A stretch of 64,000 nt of DNA from Lithobates sylvaticus. Its lineage: Eukaryota; Chordata; Amphibia; Anura; Ranidae. Positions 34,848-45,495 of this stretch are shown here, piece by piece. A program made the position numbers and the translations under genes. The notes beneath the pieces are model-generated. The model had not been told where the DNA came from. It did not search any database and saw nothing but the letters and a program-made list of their open reading frames with translations. The DNA is taken from positions 85,838,468 through 85,902,467 of the forward strand of contig CM053033.1 of assembly GCA_028564925.1 (NCBI GenBank), read 5' to 3'. The first letter of the stretch is position 1; every line of letters starts with the position of its first letter.

Positions 34848-37800
34848 TGGGTGAAAAAAATGTAGCGCTAAGACATATACACTATGTGAAAAGTGAATAT
34901 TGTATGGAAAAATTAAACATATATTGAAATACCCACGGTGAAACGTGAGTATTGCCAATAATATGGCATAGAGATAATAATAATATTAAATGCAAATAGC
35001 AATTGTGACATATACTAAATGAACAATAAGTGCCAATATAAAACAATAATACAGAGTCCGTATCATGTGAACACTGATAGCCCCAGATAAATCCCTCGAA
35101 GTAACTCAGGAACAGGGAAAGACTGGATAAACATAAATATGAACCGGCTTGTCTGATGATATGGAAAGATTGGGTACTCTTACCGCAGATGTTGGATACA
35201 GCTACCGTACGGTATTTGTATCAAGCAGGCTTAAATGTTGAAACTCTTGCGCCGATGAGTACCAGATGAGGCAGATGGGAACCGAAGGTAGACACCGCGA
35301 CAGGCAGGAACCAAACAGCATGCACCGCAACCGATAGACCTCCAATCGACCAGGTGTAAAGACACCAACCAAAGTGATCCCACAAGCCGGGGGAAAGAGA
35401 GAAAAAATGGAAGCAACTCCAATGGTGCAGGTCAAAAATTATTTTTTAAAATTTATTCACATGGCATGTGGCAAATAAAATCTCGAGATGAATAAAAAGG
35501 AATAGGTCAGCAATGTGAGAAGTATGAGACAGCAGGTTCCGACGCGTTTCGACACAAATCGGTCTTCTACTGGGGCATATCTCTAACCTCCCCACATTGC
35601 CAGAAACAATTTATGAACTGAAGACTACCATAACCCCACCCACTTGGTCAAAAACAGGAAGTGCACACCTCTGGCCCAAACCAAGTGGGATAGGGGAAAA
35701 TAGATGCCCACATAATCCAAATACAATGCACATTGAACTATACACAATTATGAGAGACACAATTCATAATTCACGATTGAAATAAATCCTGGATGTGAGA
35801 TAGATCATATGGTCAATAAATAACTGCACAAAGCAGTGTCACTGAATCCAAAATAACTTACCCCCAATAATGGACCAGTTGGATGCCCAAACTATGTGAA
35901 CCAATCAGCAGCATTGGCCAGATTGCCGCCAAAAATAACAACAAATCAGGAGTCCTGTCATAGTAAGCCCAAATTGGATAGGTTAGACTCGTAGCAATGT
36001 CAACATTATGCAAACATCTATGCCCCCAATCGATCATGCACCAAACACCACCTCCAAAAGCATAAAAGGTCCGCCATGTGATCGCCCGAGACGCCCACCA
36101 CAGCGCTCGGCGTCACCATAATCTACCTAAAAATTATACTTAGCATAAGGCATATGACCAGCATGTGTATCGTTAGGCCGACGAAGCCCGGAAGCCATAG
36201 AGGGCGCACCGCGACATCACATCCTGTATAGCTGGAACGCAAACGCGACATCACATCCTGTATGGCTGGAACGCAAACGCGACATCACATCCTGTATGGC
36301 TGGAACGCATCAATACGCAATGACGTAAACCCCCGGTCGCGCCACGTCATCACGCTCCGCGCAACTGGAACGCATCGGCATCCAGTGCGCAGCCGCGCAA
36401 ACCACGTGACCCAACCTAGGGAAGTCAAAAAGCGCACCGGTGAGCGACGTCTAGTGCGCAATAGCACAAATCCTCTGCTCTCGTGTCACGTCATCGCGCT
36501 ACGCAACTGGAACGCAACAGCGTTCAGTGCGCAGCTGCGCGAATCCTGTGACACAGTAACCGGAAATCATATGCGTACCATCAAGTGTGTGGTCACAGAA
36601 CTCATGACACACCATCTCCAAACGTCCTGTGCATTCCGGAAACTGCTAACACACAAACCAGGACAAACCACTTAGGCATTGTTCAAAAAGGGAAGGCAAA
36701 CTTCAAAACAAAACAATATGGAAACTGCTTCGAAATTACCTTAAAGAGTACAGAAAGTAACCCCATTTGGACTACACATATGTGCAAATGAGAAAAAAGA
36801 CATAATGTAACTATTAAACATAAAACTCATGGGACAATCCACATAGATCGGTCTCACATGCAGTGTACAATACAGGTAAAATACAATAAAAAAATGTATT
36901 CAATATATTATATAGTAATGAAACTGGCACTGGTCTTTTGTAGACGCAAAAAGGTCACTATTACCAGACCATAAAATTATAAAATTATAAAAATATAAAA
37001 ATTAGATATCTTGGATATTGATACGTCACTGAACCCTGAAAAAATGTACCTAAACCGACATGACGTGAGTGAAGTGCCACTCACCCCCGGTTAATGAAAC
37101 AGTTGATGTCCCACTCAATGTTCATACCAAAAGGCGAGTAGCACTTCAACTCATAGATCCAATAGGTCTCTAATCTAGAGACCCCACGTACACAGGAATC
37201 ACCCCGCCAGTGAGGGACAAATTTGTCAATCACTTGGAACTGGGTGCCTGTAGGGTCTCTATTATGGTGTTCAAGATAATGGCGGGGAACACTATGTTTG
37301 ATACACCCCTTCTTAATTTTGGCCAAATGCTCATTAACTCGTATCGAAAACGTATGAATGGTGCGTCCGACATATTGTAACTTGCAAGGGCAAGTAATCA
37401 GATACACAATGGACCTGGTGGCACATGTTGTAAAGTGTCTCATAGTATGGTTACGTAAGGTGACTGTAGAAGAAAAACTATCTGTCATGCGTCTACCCAA
37501 TGTATTGTGTAGGCAGACGTTACATTTCCTACAAGGAAAATAACCCTTACATTGCTGAAAAAATGAGACAACTTTTGGAGGATCTACGACATTAGGAGCA
37601 ATGTCGCCCCGAACGGAACGGGCACCCCTAAAAATGATGCCCGCCTGTTCGGGGAGAGAAGGTCCCAAGACACGATCACTCCGCAGGACCTTCCAGTGTC
37701 TGGCCAGAATTTTCTTAACCTCCCTGTGTTGAGTCGAGAAGGAAGTGAAAAAAGACCACCTAAATTTATTGTCTACAGGGGGCTTGGGATTGTCCACCAG

Positions 37801-38160
37801 TAGAGTGTTTCTATTAACCCGTGACACGGATTCAATGTCCGCGTCAAGGGTCCCAGGACAATATCCCTTTTCAACAAACCTCTGCTTGAGGACCTGGCAT
37901 TGTTGGAGAAAGACAGAATCTCTTGTACAATTCCTCCGAAGTCGAAGGAACTGTCCTCGAGGAACGGATTTAAGCCAACGTTCGTGGTGACAACTACCGA
38001 CAGGAATGTACCCATTCCTGTCGGTGGGTTTGAAATAGGTTTTAAAATCAAAACCTCGACCAGTGGCCTCAATCTCCAGGTCCAAAAAATGAACACTAGT
38101 GGAGCTAGCTTCATAGCTGAGAATTATCCCACGGTCATTACGATTGAAGAAGTGAAGTGA
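34848..38160 (-). mobile_element. Penelope-like retroelement, 5'-truncated, 12-bp duplication
   Basis: AGTGAAGAAGTT occurs at 34836-34847 and 38161-38172, marking the target duplication. The 3.3-kb insert on the - strand carries an ORF for the last part of a reverse transcriptase and a GIY-YIG endonuclease, followed by 2.2 kb of non-coding tail. The tail holds three 35-base tandem units (36195-36305, ACATCACATCCTGTATGGCT) and a segment at 35535-35575 that on the - strand reads GTGTCGAAACGCGTCGG. The head of the reverse transcriptase is missing, so the copy is dead on arrival. Confidence 0.85.
37081..38160 (-). CDS. Penelope-like element: RT C-terminus plus GIY-YIG endonuclease (partial)
   Basis: About 360 codons open from the truncation point to the stop. 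Residues 30-110 hold the reverse-transcriptase thumb region seen in Penelope-like elements (VHFLDLEIE, FKPTDRNGYI, PRGQFLRLRR). Residues 216-222 carry CRKCNVC, the cysteine motif in the linker. Residues 257-275 hold the GIY-YIG core in its Penelope form (IVYLITC...LQYVGRT), followed by the catalytic-type Arg at about 280 and NEH at 282-284. The ORF ends with the conserved ETYWIYELKCYSPFGMN. The catalytic YxDD of the reverse transcriptase would lie before the truncation and is absent. The first few codons of the open frame lie in flanking DNA, so no genuine start exists. Confidence 0.85.
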   Translation of the reverse strand, partial: SLHFFNRNDRGIILSYEASSTSVHFLDLEIEATGRGFDFKTYFKPTDRNGYIPVGSCHHERWLKSVPRGQFLRLRRNCTRDSVFLQQCQVLKQRFVEKGYCPGTLDADIESVSRVNRNTLLVDNPKPPVDNKFRWSFFTSFSTQHREVKKILARHWKVLRSDRVLGPSLPEQAGIIFRGARSVRGDIAPNVVDPPKVVSFFQQCKGYFPCRKCNVCLHNTLGRRMTDSFSSTVTLRNHTMRHFTTCATRSIVYLITCPCKLQYVGRTIHTFSIRVNEHLAKIKKGCIKHSVPRHYLEHHNRDPTGTQFQVIDKFVPHWRGDSCVRGVSRLETYWIYELKCYSPFGMNIEWDINCFINRG

Positions 38161-38566
38161 AGTGAAGAAGTTAACCACTAGGGGGCGGGGAAGAGTCAGT
38201 GTGACGTGTTGTGTTTTTTTTTTTTACAGTAGGGGGGTGTGGCTGTACGTCTGACGTCATTGATCGGCGTTCCCGATGACAGGGAACAGCCGATCAATGA
38301 CAGGCAGAGTAGGAAGCGCGGGGAGAGGTTTGTTTACACAAACCTCTCCCCGTTCTTCAGCTCCGTAACCCGATCGCGGGATACCAGCGGCGATCGGGTC
38401 CGCTGGTCCCGCGGCCGTGGTCACGGAGCTCCCGACTGGGTCGCGAGCGCGCCGCCCGCGCGACCCACGGGCAGGCAATTTAAAGGGGACGTACCCGTAC
38501 GTGCTTTTGCCTGCCCGTGCCATTCTGTAGACGTATATCTACATGAGACGGTCGGGAAGCGGTTAA

Positions 38567-40665
38567 AATTACATTTAACTTTTTTTTTTTTTTTTTTTCA
38601 TAACAAACATGGCATACTTTCCTGCTCTTTTCAATGGTTTTGCACAGAGCAACCATGATCCTCCTCTTTTGGGGTCCCCCACCGGCACTCCGAACCCCTC
38701 CTCTTCGAGTGCCCCCACAGAAAGCCACAAAAAAATGCTTTCCATAGGGGTACCTGCGCTGGCTTGCTTGCGAGCCACCCTGTTTGCGTCTTAATACAGA
38801 CCTGCTTGCTTCCGACCTGCTCCCTCGTCACAATATTTAGTTGACAGCAGCGGGAGCCAATGACTCCAGCTGCTATCAATCTGCCCAGCGACGAGGGAGA
38901 CAGCAGCCTAAGCCGCTGCTCTTGTGCCCATCGCTGGGTGGGATTGGGCACGCTGGATCTGATCGGAATAATGGAGGGCTGGGGGCATCCTGCAGCACAG
39001 AAGGTTTTTTTACCTTAATGCATAGTACGCATTAAGGTAAAAACATTGAGGCATTAGAACCACTTGAAAGCTTTTTAGTGCAGGCAAATACAGATTTTAA
39101 TGGGAGTTCTGACTATAAGTCTAAATGAGCTGATAGCAGGCTTCCACACTACTTTGTAGAGGATATGTACCAGGAATTCTGGGCCAAACCCCCCCCCCCC
39201 CCAAAAAAAAATGAAAGAAAAGAGCTAGTCACCAGTATTACATGTAGTCTCCTTGCAGTGGTCTTTTCCCCACTGCTGACTTTTCATGCTTTGTTTTGAA
39301 CTGTGTTTCTATGTGAAGGTGATCATCTTGGTAGTGGTAGGACTTGGCATCATCATCAGACTGCCACCCTGATGGCTGATGGAGGAATAATCAAGAAGCG
39401 GCAGGCAAGGTGCAGAAATCACAGTTCCAAAGAATAGATGAAGCAGCAAAGTAGTGATCTCCTCAAATCTCACTCCAAGCCTCATCTCATGGCACTAGCA
39501 ATCGGAGGCAGCATGCTATAGAACTGACATTGTAGATCTACAGGCCCTAGAGAACCTAGGCACAGGATGTACGCTGCTATTTTTCAGGAGGAATTGCATG
39601 TAAAGGGTTGTTTTTTCAAGGTGCCGTTAAGCATGGTTTACATTTCTATATGTTCACTTTTTAGGTGTAAGTCCACTTTAAGGTTATTGGAAACCTTCTA
39701 GCTGTAGAGTGACAGTCAGCACACCCTTTAAGATCTATGATAAACATCCCCACACTAGAATTGAAATGTTGTTTAAAGGCTAAGCTCATTTTTTGTAAAA
39801 AAAATTTAATAAATGCACATAGTTTTGCAGGTAAAAAAAAAACAAAAAACGTGCATTTGTTCTTTTTTTACACTGCAGCCTGCAAAGCATTGCAACCAGG
39901 ATCAGTGGATCGCTGGTGCAATGCCAGGCTCCTGCAAACACTTAGTACCTCTATATGGCTAGACAATTATTAAAAAGGAGGAGGAATCAATAAACTACGA
40001 GGAAACTCACCAGCAACCTTGCAGTTTATTGAGAACTACAAACCGTCTGCTGTGGTGGCAGATGGGACTAGTAGTTAATTTATTCTAAGAACACTGTAAT
40101 TAATGACGTGACTGTGTGGGCCGAGCACCTTCTCCAAAGTAAGTTACATGTTACAAAAGGTGAGATTATCCTGTAAAGAATTCAATAAACCTGCTAAAAG
40201 CTTTTCTTTTCAAATACTTTGCAAACTGCTTTTATACAAGTTGAAACCTTTGTGAAGAAGGGATTAATGAAAAGAACTTGCTTAACTCCTCACTGCGTTG
40301 GTACAATGCGCAAAGGAGCACACAAGGGATAATGGCCTGAAATTGTGGGGAATATAGTACATGCCCCACTGTATGTTACCCTTACAGAGATTTAAATTCT
40401 CAAATTATTTGGTATGAATACTGCGCCAATGCCAACATACAGCTCACCTGGAATCCTTGGTCTGATAGATTTCTTTATTGAATTTTGGGAAAGTTATGTA
40501 CATACATTTCTTTCTTTTTGCTATTTTTCTTTTCTATGGGACATGCTTTGTATAAACATTTCTGTAGCAGTTTTTTTTGTATCCCTTGTGTTAATCTTTG
40601 AATATAACTAATAAAAATGATTGGAAGTAAAAGGTCTTACCATGTCTTTATGTCCTTCCTTTCAG
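38567..40665. other. Intron before RALGPS1 exon B
   Basis: Contains a T-run (38579-38598), a C-run at 39188 and a perfect hairpin at 39007-39044 (TTACCTTAATGCATAGTACG then CATTAAGGTAA). No exon besides the one at 40666. The acceptor tract lies at 40640-40665. Confidence 0.45.
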
Positions 40666-40755
40666 GTCAGTTTTTGGGTTGTGCGGGAAATTCTAACAAC
40701 ACAGACTCTGAAGATAAGAGCTGAGATACTGAGCCATTTCATCAAATTAGCCAAG
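40666..40755 (+). CDS. RALGPS1: RALGPS1 RasGEF-domain exon B (30 codons)
   Basis: Ninety bases read phase 0 to phase 0 as [20 protein letters not shown] followed by [10 protein letters not shown]. This continues exon A without a gap. It is the RasGEF segment with the invariant SFWV motif and the helix that helps shape the Ral-binding groove. The acceptor is preceded by a clear pyrimidine tract (TCCTTCCTTTCAG) and the donor is AAG|GTGAGA. The intron separating it from exon A is about 15.6 kb and packed with repeats; the intron to exon C is only about 1.5 kb. The residues ILSHF (rather than VLSHY) favour the RALGPS1 paralog, again from family memory rather than an alignment. Confidence 0.92.
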
Positions 40756-42244
40756 GTGAGATTGCGAGCAGTGTGCACCGGTACTTTCAGGTGAGAAGCT
40801 GTGAGCTTCTCTGTTTGTAAGTTACTTTTTCCTACTATTGCACATTTTTCCAAATAGATGTATACTTTGCAGTCAGGCTTACATTATATAGTTCTTTCAA
40901 GTTGTTTTTCAAACAAAGGCCAGCACAGAGTCAGAAAAAAATCTGACTTTCCGAAGAGCAGATAGTTGCAATCAGGACTGCCCATAACATAAACTTGCTG
41001 AATCAAGATGGCTACTGCCTTTGCCTTCCTTCTCATAATCCTCTGTTACTGGAAACATAATGTTGGAGTTACTCCACAGTGGATACTTGCCAAAAATAAA
41101 TAAACATGGCTGCTCATAAATAATCCTGTACAGTTTAATCAGAGTGCTCGTTAATCCTGTGCTTCTATTTTACATGAAGAGCCAACGATGATTATTGAAT
41201 TTTACCCTGATCGCTAACTGTTTCACAAGACCACTGACACAGATTAATACACAGAAGCCATAAGGAGTCGATTGTTCCAATGTGGAATTACTGCCTGCTG
41301 TAAATCAGAGTTCGATGTTATAAGTTTGGCTTGTGAGAAGATAAACATGAAGAAAATGCTGTTTTATTTTCCATTTTTCATTTACTTTTTGCAAAAGATA
41401 AAACTGTTTACAAATGGAAGCAGAAAGTATAAGCATCTAGGCGTTTCTGTCCTGCACTAGCAGTTTTATATTAATCTTTGAAAAATTAAATGGATACTTG
41501 TATACAATTATGTTTATTGGGGAGTGAACGTAGACAACTCTCTGCAGGAGGAAAAACATAGTTCGACCCACTGAAGTCAAGGACCATTTTATAGTGCTAG
41601 GTCTATTGTAAAGCATTCACAATGTATTGACAATATTTGGGTAAGGTGTGGTATTTAGGCCATACGCACTTGGTATAAAAAAAACTCAACTTCAGCCTAA
41701 AATTTTTATTTTATTTTGGATAATGTGGGGGCGACTCTGAGCCTCTATCAGGTTTTTATTGAAGTCTCTTTTCTTTTGGGGAGTTTTCACTTTCTCACTT
41801 TTTCTGATGAAAAGTCTTGCCATCTGGGGCACAGAACTTAACAAAAAATAGTGTGGGAAGGATTACAACATATAACAACGTTTGTGTCAGTGCCTCCTGT
41901 TCTATGACATCACTTCACTCTATTTCTTGCACTAGAGTCACAGGGACAGGAAGTAAGAGAGTCAGAGATGGAAAATAAAATCAGAGTTTGTAACACTTCT
42001 TCCCAGCTCTATCCAAAACTAAAAAACAATAAATTGCCTGGAGTTAGGCTTTAAAATTTCAAATGTGCAGCAATTAAGGGCTCATTTAAACTTGTGGTTT
42101 GGGGTAGTTAAAACTGTATGGTTTTTCAACTTTTTTTGTTATATTGATCCTAAATTTTGTGACAATGTTGATAAGGTAAAAAGAGAAGGCAGTTTTTCTA
42201 ATGATAATAGGAAACTTCTAGTATGATATTTTCTCTCTTTGCAG
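40756..42244. other. Intron between RALGPS1 exons B and C
   Basis: 1,489 bases, GT...AG, without a recognisable transposon. It is one of the few repeat-poor stretches in the window. Confidence 0.7.
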
Positions 42245-42337
42245 AAACTTCTAGACCTAAACAACCTCCATTCTTTGATGTCGGTGGTGTCCGCATTGCA
42301 GAGTGCTCCCATCTTCCGGCTGTCCAAAACTTGGGCC
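42245..42337 (+). CDS. RALGPS1: RALGPS1 RasGEF-domain exon C (31 codons)
   Basis: Ninety-three bases read phase 0 to phase 0 as [20 protein letters not shown] then [11 protein letters not shown]. This holds the family signature NLHSLM...[12 protein letters not shown], one of the most conserved blocks of CDC25-type exchange factors. The acceptor is CTCTCTTTGCAG and the donor is GCC|GTGAGT, a strong consensus. [17 protein letters not shown] matches RALGPS1, whereas RALGPS2 has a YELNNLHALMAVVSGL type sequence. The next expected exon (starting around LLNRKDK in relatives) was not found in the remaining 21.6 kb, so the following intron extends past the window end. The reading frame of all three exons is intact and joins in phase, so the gene is probably functional. 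Confidence 0.92.
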
Positions 42338-42845
42338 GTGAGTTTTATTTTGCTTTTCTCTCATAGCTAGATTTTGGTTGTATGCAAAAGATTGGGCACA
42401 GCATAGTAAGATTTGATTTTCTGAAAGTTGCACAACTCAGGAAACAAACTGTGTATCCCTAGAAAAATATTTTTTCAGGGTTTTTACATGAAGTAGGGAA
42501 GAGTTAAAAGTTAGTATTTTGGGGTAATTTTCTGACCCAGAGACACCTCCTGTTCCTGTGGCAACTGTAGAATTTTGGATTTCCCCTCACTTTCTGTGCC
42601 AGTGACAATGGTTACATTTCTCTAGTAGGAAAAGACAGGCCCTCTGTCAGGTTTTAGTGCTAACATTTCCCCCCTCTATTCAAATTTAAAGAAAAAAATA
42701 TTTTGGCTTTGAACGCAATTAAACATTAAACTTCTAATAATAATTCTAATAGCAGATATGTGGTCATTCCAAATTGTCAGAGCGGAATGCATTGTGTAGG
42801 TGGAATAAAATAGAGGCAGCATTACATTAATAGGGAGTAGAGATG
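42338..42845. other. Intron after RALGPS1 exon C
   Basis: Begins with donor GTGAGT. No recognisable repeat seen up to 42845. Confidence 0.5.
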
Positions 42846-43054
42846 GGCTTGAGCGTGTTCAGGATTCTAGTCCCAACCCACCTACCAGATGCTGCCAGGA
42901 AGCCGACACCGAACACCGCTAATCACAGGCAGTGAGACATTTCCCAGTCTGTGTAGCTGCGGACCGGGAAATGTCTCACTGCCTGTGATTAGTGGTGGGA
43001 TCGAGCAGGTGAGTTGGCACTAGGATCCTGAACATGCCGAGCCCATATCTTATG
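42846..43054. mobile_element. Palindromic MITE, copy 1
   Basis: Ends AGATGGGCTTGAGCGTGTTC and its rough mirror GAACATGCCGAGCCCATATC. The centre TAATCACAGGCAGTGAGACA is mirrored by TGTCTCACTGCCTGTGATTA. Same family as 61081-61292. Confidence 0.7.
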
Positions 43055-43551
43055 GGGAGGGATGGTCTGTGGGAAGAGGTGTTGTGGTCTGAGAGGGATG
43101 TACTGTGAGCAGGGGTGAGAGATCCGCTGTGAGGTGGTTAAGTTGCATGTTACCAAGGCACAGCAACCAGGAGGTGAAGGAGGGTGGGAGGAAGGTAATG
43201 TGACTGGGAGGTAAGTTGGACATTGAGGGATAAAAAGATGTGATATTACCGGGTAGAGGTGTGAGCGGGGTAGGTAGGAATGTGACTGGCTAGACCTGTT
43301 AATGCTCACACCTCTCTTAATAATGCAGTTAGCTGCTCAGTTCCCCACAGTGCTCACTTACATTAGCTGTAATGTGCTGTCACATCTCACACTCTTCTTT
43401 TTTTTTTTTTTTTACAACTGTACAGCCTCATCTCCCTAGAAACATAGTTAGTAAGGTTCAACAAAGACACCAGTCCATCCAGTTCAAGTGTGGGTGCATG
43501 TCTACAATTGTCCCTAACCCTGTACATTGTGTCGCATTAAGATGCTCATCT
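43055..43551. other. Intronic DNA, nothing recognised
   Basis: GA/GT-rich stretch (43060-43270) and a T-run at 43397; no gene seen. Confidence 0.4.
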
Positions 43552-43886
43552 ATTATATTATATTATTATTTATTTAAGGTACCCATATAGCACCGTCAAT
43601 TTATGCAGCACTCCACACATACAGGTCACACTCACATCGTTCCCTACCATCAAGGAGCCCACAATCCAAGGTCCCCTAACTCGCATTCATATACTAGGGC
43701 CAATTTTTGGACAGAAGCCAATTAACCTACCAGCATGTCTTTGGAGTGTGGGAGGAAACCGGAGTACCCGGAGGAAACCCACGCAGGCACAGGGAGAACA
43801 TGCAAATTCCAGGTAGTGTAGTGGTTGGGATTCGAACCAGCGACCCTTTTTACTGCTAGGCAAGAGTGCTACCCACTACACCACTA
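43552..43886 (-). mobile_element. tRNA-derived SINE
   Basis: On the - strand the head has an A box-like TAGTGGGTAGC (43868-43878) and a perfect B box GGTTCGAATCC (43828-43838), the internal pol III promoter of a tRNA. It is followed by the central module GTGGGTTTCCTCCGGGTACT / CCAAAGACATGCTGGTAGGT and an AT-rich tail at 43552-43578. No acceptor-stem pairing, so it is not a tRNA gene. Confidence 0.75.
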
Positions 43887-44037
43887 TCACTTTCAACTTT
43901 TTCTACCAGCATACCATACCTCTTCATCACCTCTGCTGTCTTGGAACAAGTCCACAAATTCAGGGCTAGCCTTACAATACATGCAAAGAGAAACACAGGA
44001 ACCTCTGAGTGTAGAATGTATGATGATTTAATAACAC

Positions 44038-44457
44038 TTAAAGAGGAGTGGCACCTAAAAAACTACAAATACTGCAGCTGCTGACTTTTAATAAATGGAC
44101 ACTTACCTGTTCCAGGGTCCAGCGATGTCGGCAGCAGATGACGAGCAATCACTCATCTCTCGGCAGCCTCCGCAGCAATCCTCTGTCAGGGAATCAGGAA
44201 GTGAAGCGTTGCGGCTTCACTGCCTGATTCCCTACTGCGTATGCGCGAGTTGCGCTGCGCGTCTTTACTGGTCCCGTTGTTTCCTGGGAACTGTGTGTTT
44301 CCCAAAACACAACGAGGGGGGGGGGGGGGGCATTTGCGGCTAGCTGAGGCTAGCCATTCCCAGAAGTGGGTGCAGATACCTGGATTATACAGAAATATGA
44401 AAGGTGCCAATTGTGGCACCAGGGGGGGGTTCACTTTAGGGTGGAGGTCCGCTTTAA
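44038..44457. mobile_element. TTAA-flanked element family 2, copy 1
   Basis: TTAA at 44038-44041 and 44454-44457. Ends AGAGGAGTGGCACC and GGTGGAGGTCCGCT. The interior shares GCAGCTGCTGACTTTTAATA with the 52712 and 60540 copies. A G-run lies at about 44317-44330. Confidence 0.65.
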
Positions 44458-44462
44458 AATGT

Positions 44463-45495
44463 GTCACTAAGCCGCAACATGTTTAGTAGCATGCGCATTA
44501 GGTAGAACTGGGGGACTACGTGCTCCTTTCTCAGCCAAACTGAGCAATCGAAGGCGAAGGGCCTTAGTCATGGAGGTGACCAAGAACCCAATGGTCACTC
44601 TGACAGAGCCCCAGAGTTTCTCTGTGGAGAGAGGAGAACCTTCCAGAAGAAAAAGCATCTCTGCAGCACTCCACCGACCAGGCCTGTATAGTAGAGTGGC
44701 CAGACGGAAGCCACTCGTCAGTAAAAGGAACATGACAGCCCCCTGGAGTTTGGCAAAAGGCACCTGAGGGGCTCTCAGACCAGGAAAAACGAAATTCTCT
44801 AGTTTGATGAAACAAAGATTGAACTCTTTGGCCTGAATGGCAAGCAACATGTCTGGAGGAAACTAGGCACCGCTCATCACCTGGCCAATACCATCCCTAC
44901 AGGGAAGCATGGTGATAGCAGCATCATGCTGTGGGGATGTTTTCTAGTGGCAGGAACTGGGAGACTAGTCAGGATCGAGGGAAAGATGAATGCAGCAATG
45001 CACAAAGACATCCTTGATGAAAACCTGCTCCAGAGCGCTCTGGACCTCAGACTGGGGCGAAGGTTCATCTTTCAACAGGACAATGACCCTAAGCACATAG
45101 CCAAGATAACAAAGGAGTGGCTATGGGACAACTCTGTGAATGTCTGAGTGACCCAGCCAGAGCCCAGACTTGAACCCGATTGAACATCTGTGGAGAGATG
45201 AAAATATCTGTGCACCAACGTTCCCCAGCCAACCTGATGGAGCTTGAGAGCTCCTGCAAAGAAGAATGGGAGAAACTGCCCAAACAAAAGTGTGCCAAGC
45301 TTGCAGCATCATACTCAAAACGACTTGAGGCTGTAATTGGTACCAAAGGTGCTTCAACAAAGTATTGAGCAAAGGCTGTTAATAGTTATGTACATGTGAT
45401 TTTCTTTGTTTTTTATTTTTAATACATTTTCAAAGATTTCAAACAAACTTCTTTCATGTTGTCATTATGGGGTATTGTTTGTAGAATAACCCCTA
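44463..45495 (+). mobile_element. Tc1-like DNA transposon, decayed
   Basis: About 1 kb matching vertebrate (salmonid-type) Tc1 elements, from AACTGAGCAATCGAAGGCGA through GTGACCAAGAACCCAATGGT to the end region TTGTCATTATGGGGTATTGT. The 5' terminal repeat and the first part of the transposase, including its helix-turn-helix start, are missing. The 3' end stops in the region equal to about 1410-1440 of the other copy. Confidence 0.88.
44795..45367 (+). pseudogene. Tc1 transposase DDE domain remnant
   Basis: Frames visible in order: [20 protein letters not shown] with the first catalytic Asp, then [20 protein letters not shown], then [20 protein letters not shown] with the second Asp. After an in-frame stop at about 45145 and a frame change, SPDLNPIEHLWR follows with the catalytic Glu of the D-D-34-E set. 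Transposase would cut and paste at TA sites; this copy has at least one stop and one frameshift and lacks its DNA-binding N-terminus, so it is dead. Confidence 0.82.

Larger units (their letters stand above)
34241..38566 (+). mobile_element. TTAA-flanked element family 1, copy g, split by a retroelement
   Basis: TTAA at 34241-34244 and 38563-38566. The left part is 34245-34847 and the right part 38161-38562. Left and right parts together equal the 29971 copy. The break is an inserted Penelope-like element at 34848-38160. Confidence 0.9.

Noticed and set aside
43820-43886. Possible tRNA gene
   Set aside because: A and B boxes are good but there is no acceptor stem; the following central module and AT-rich tail show it is a SINE head.
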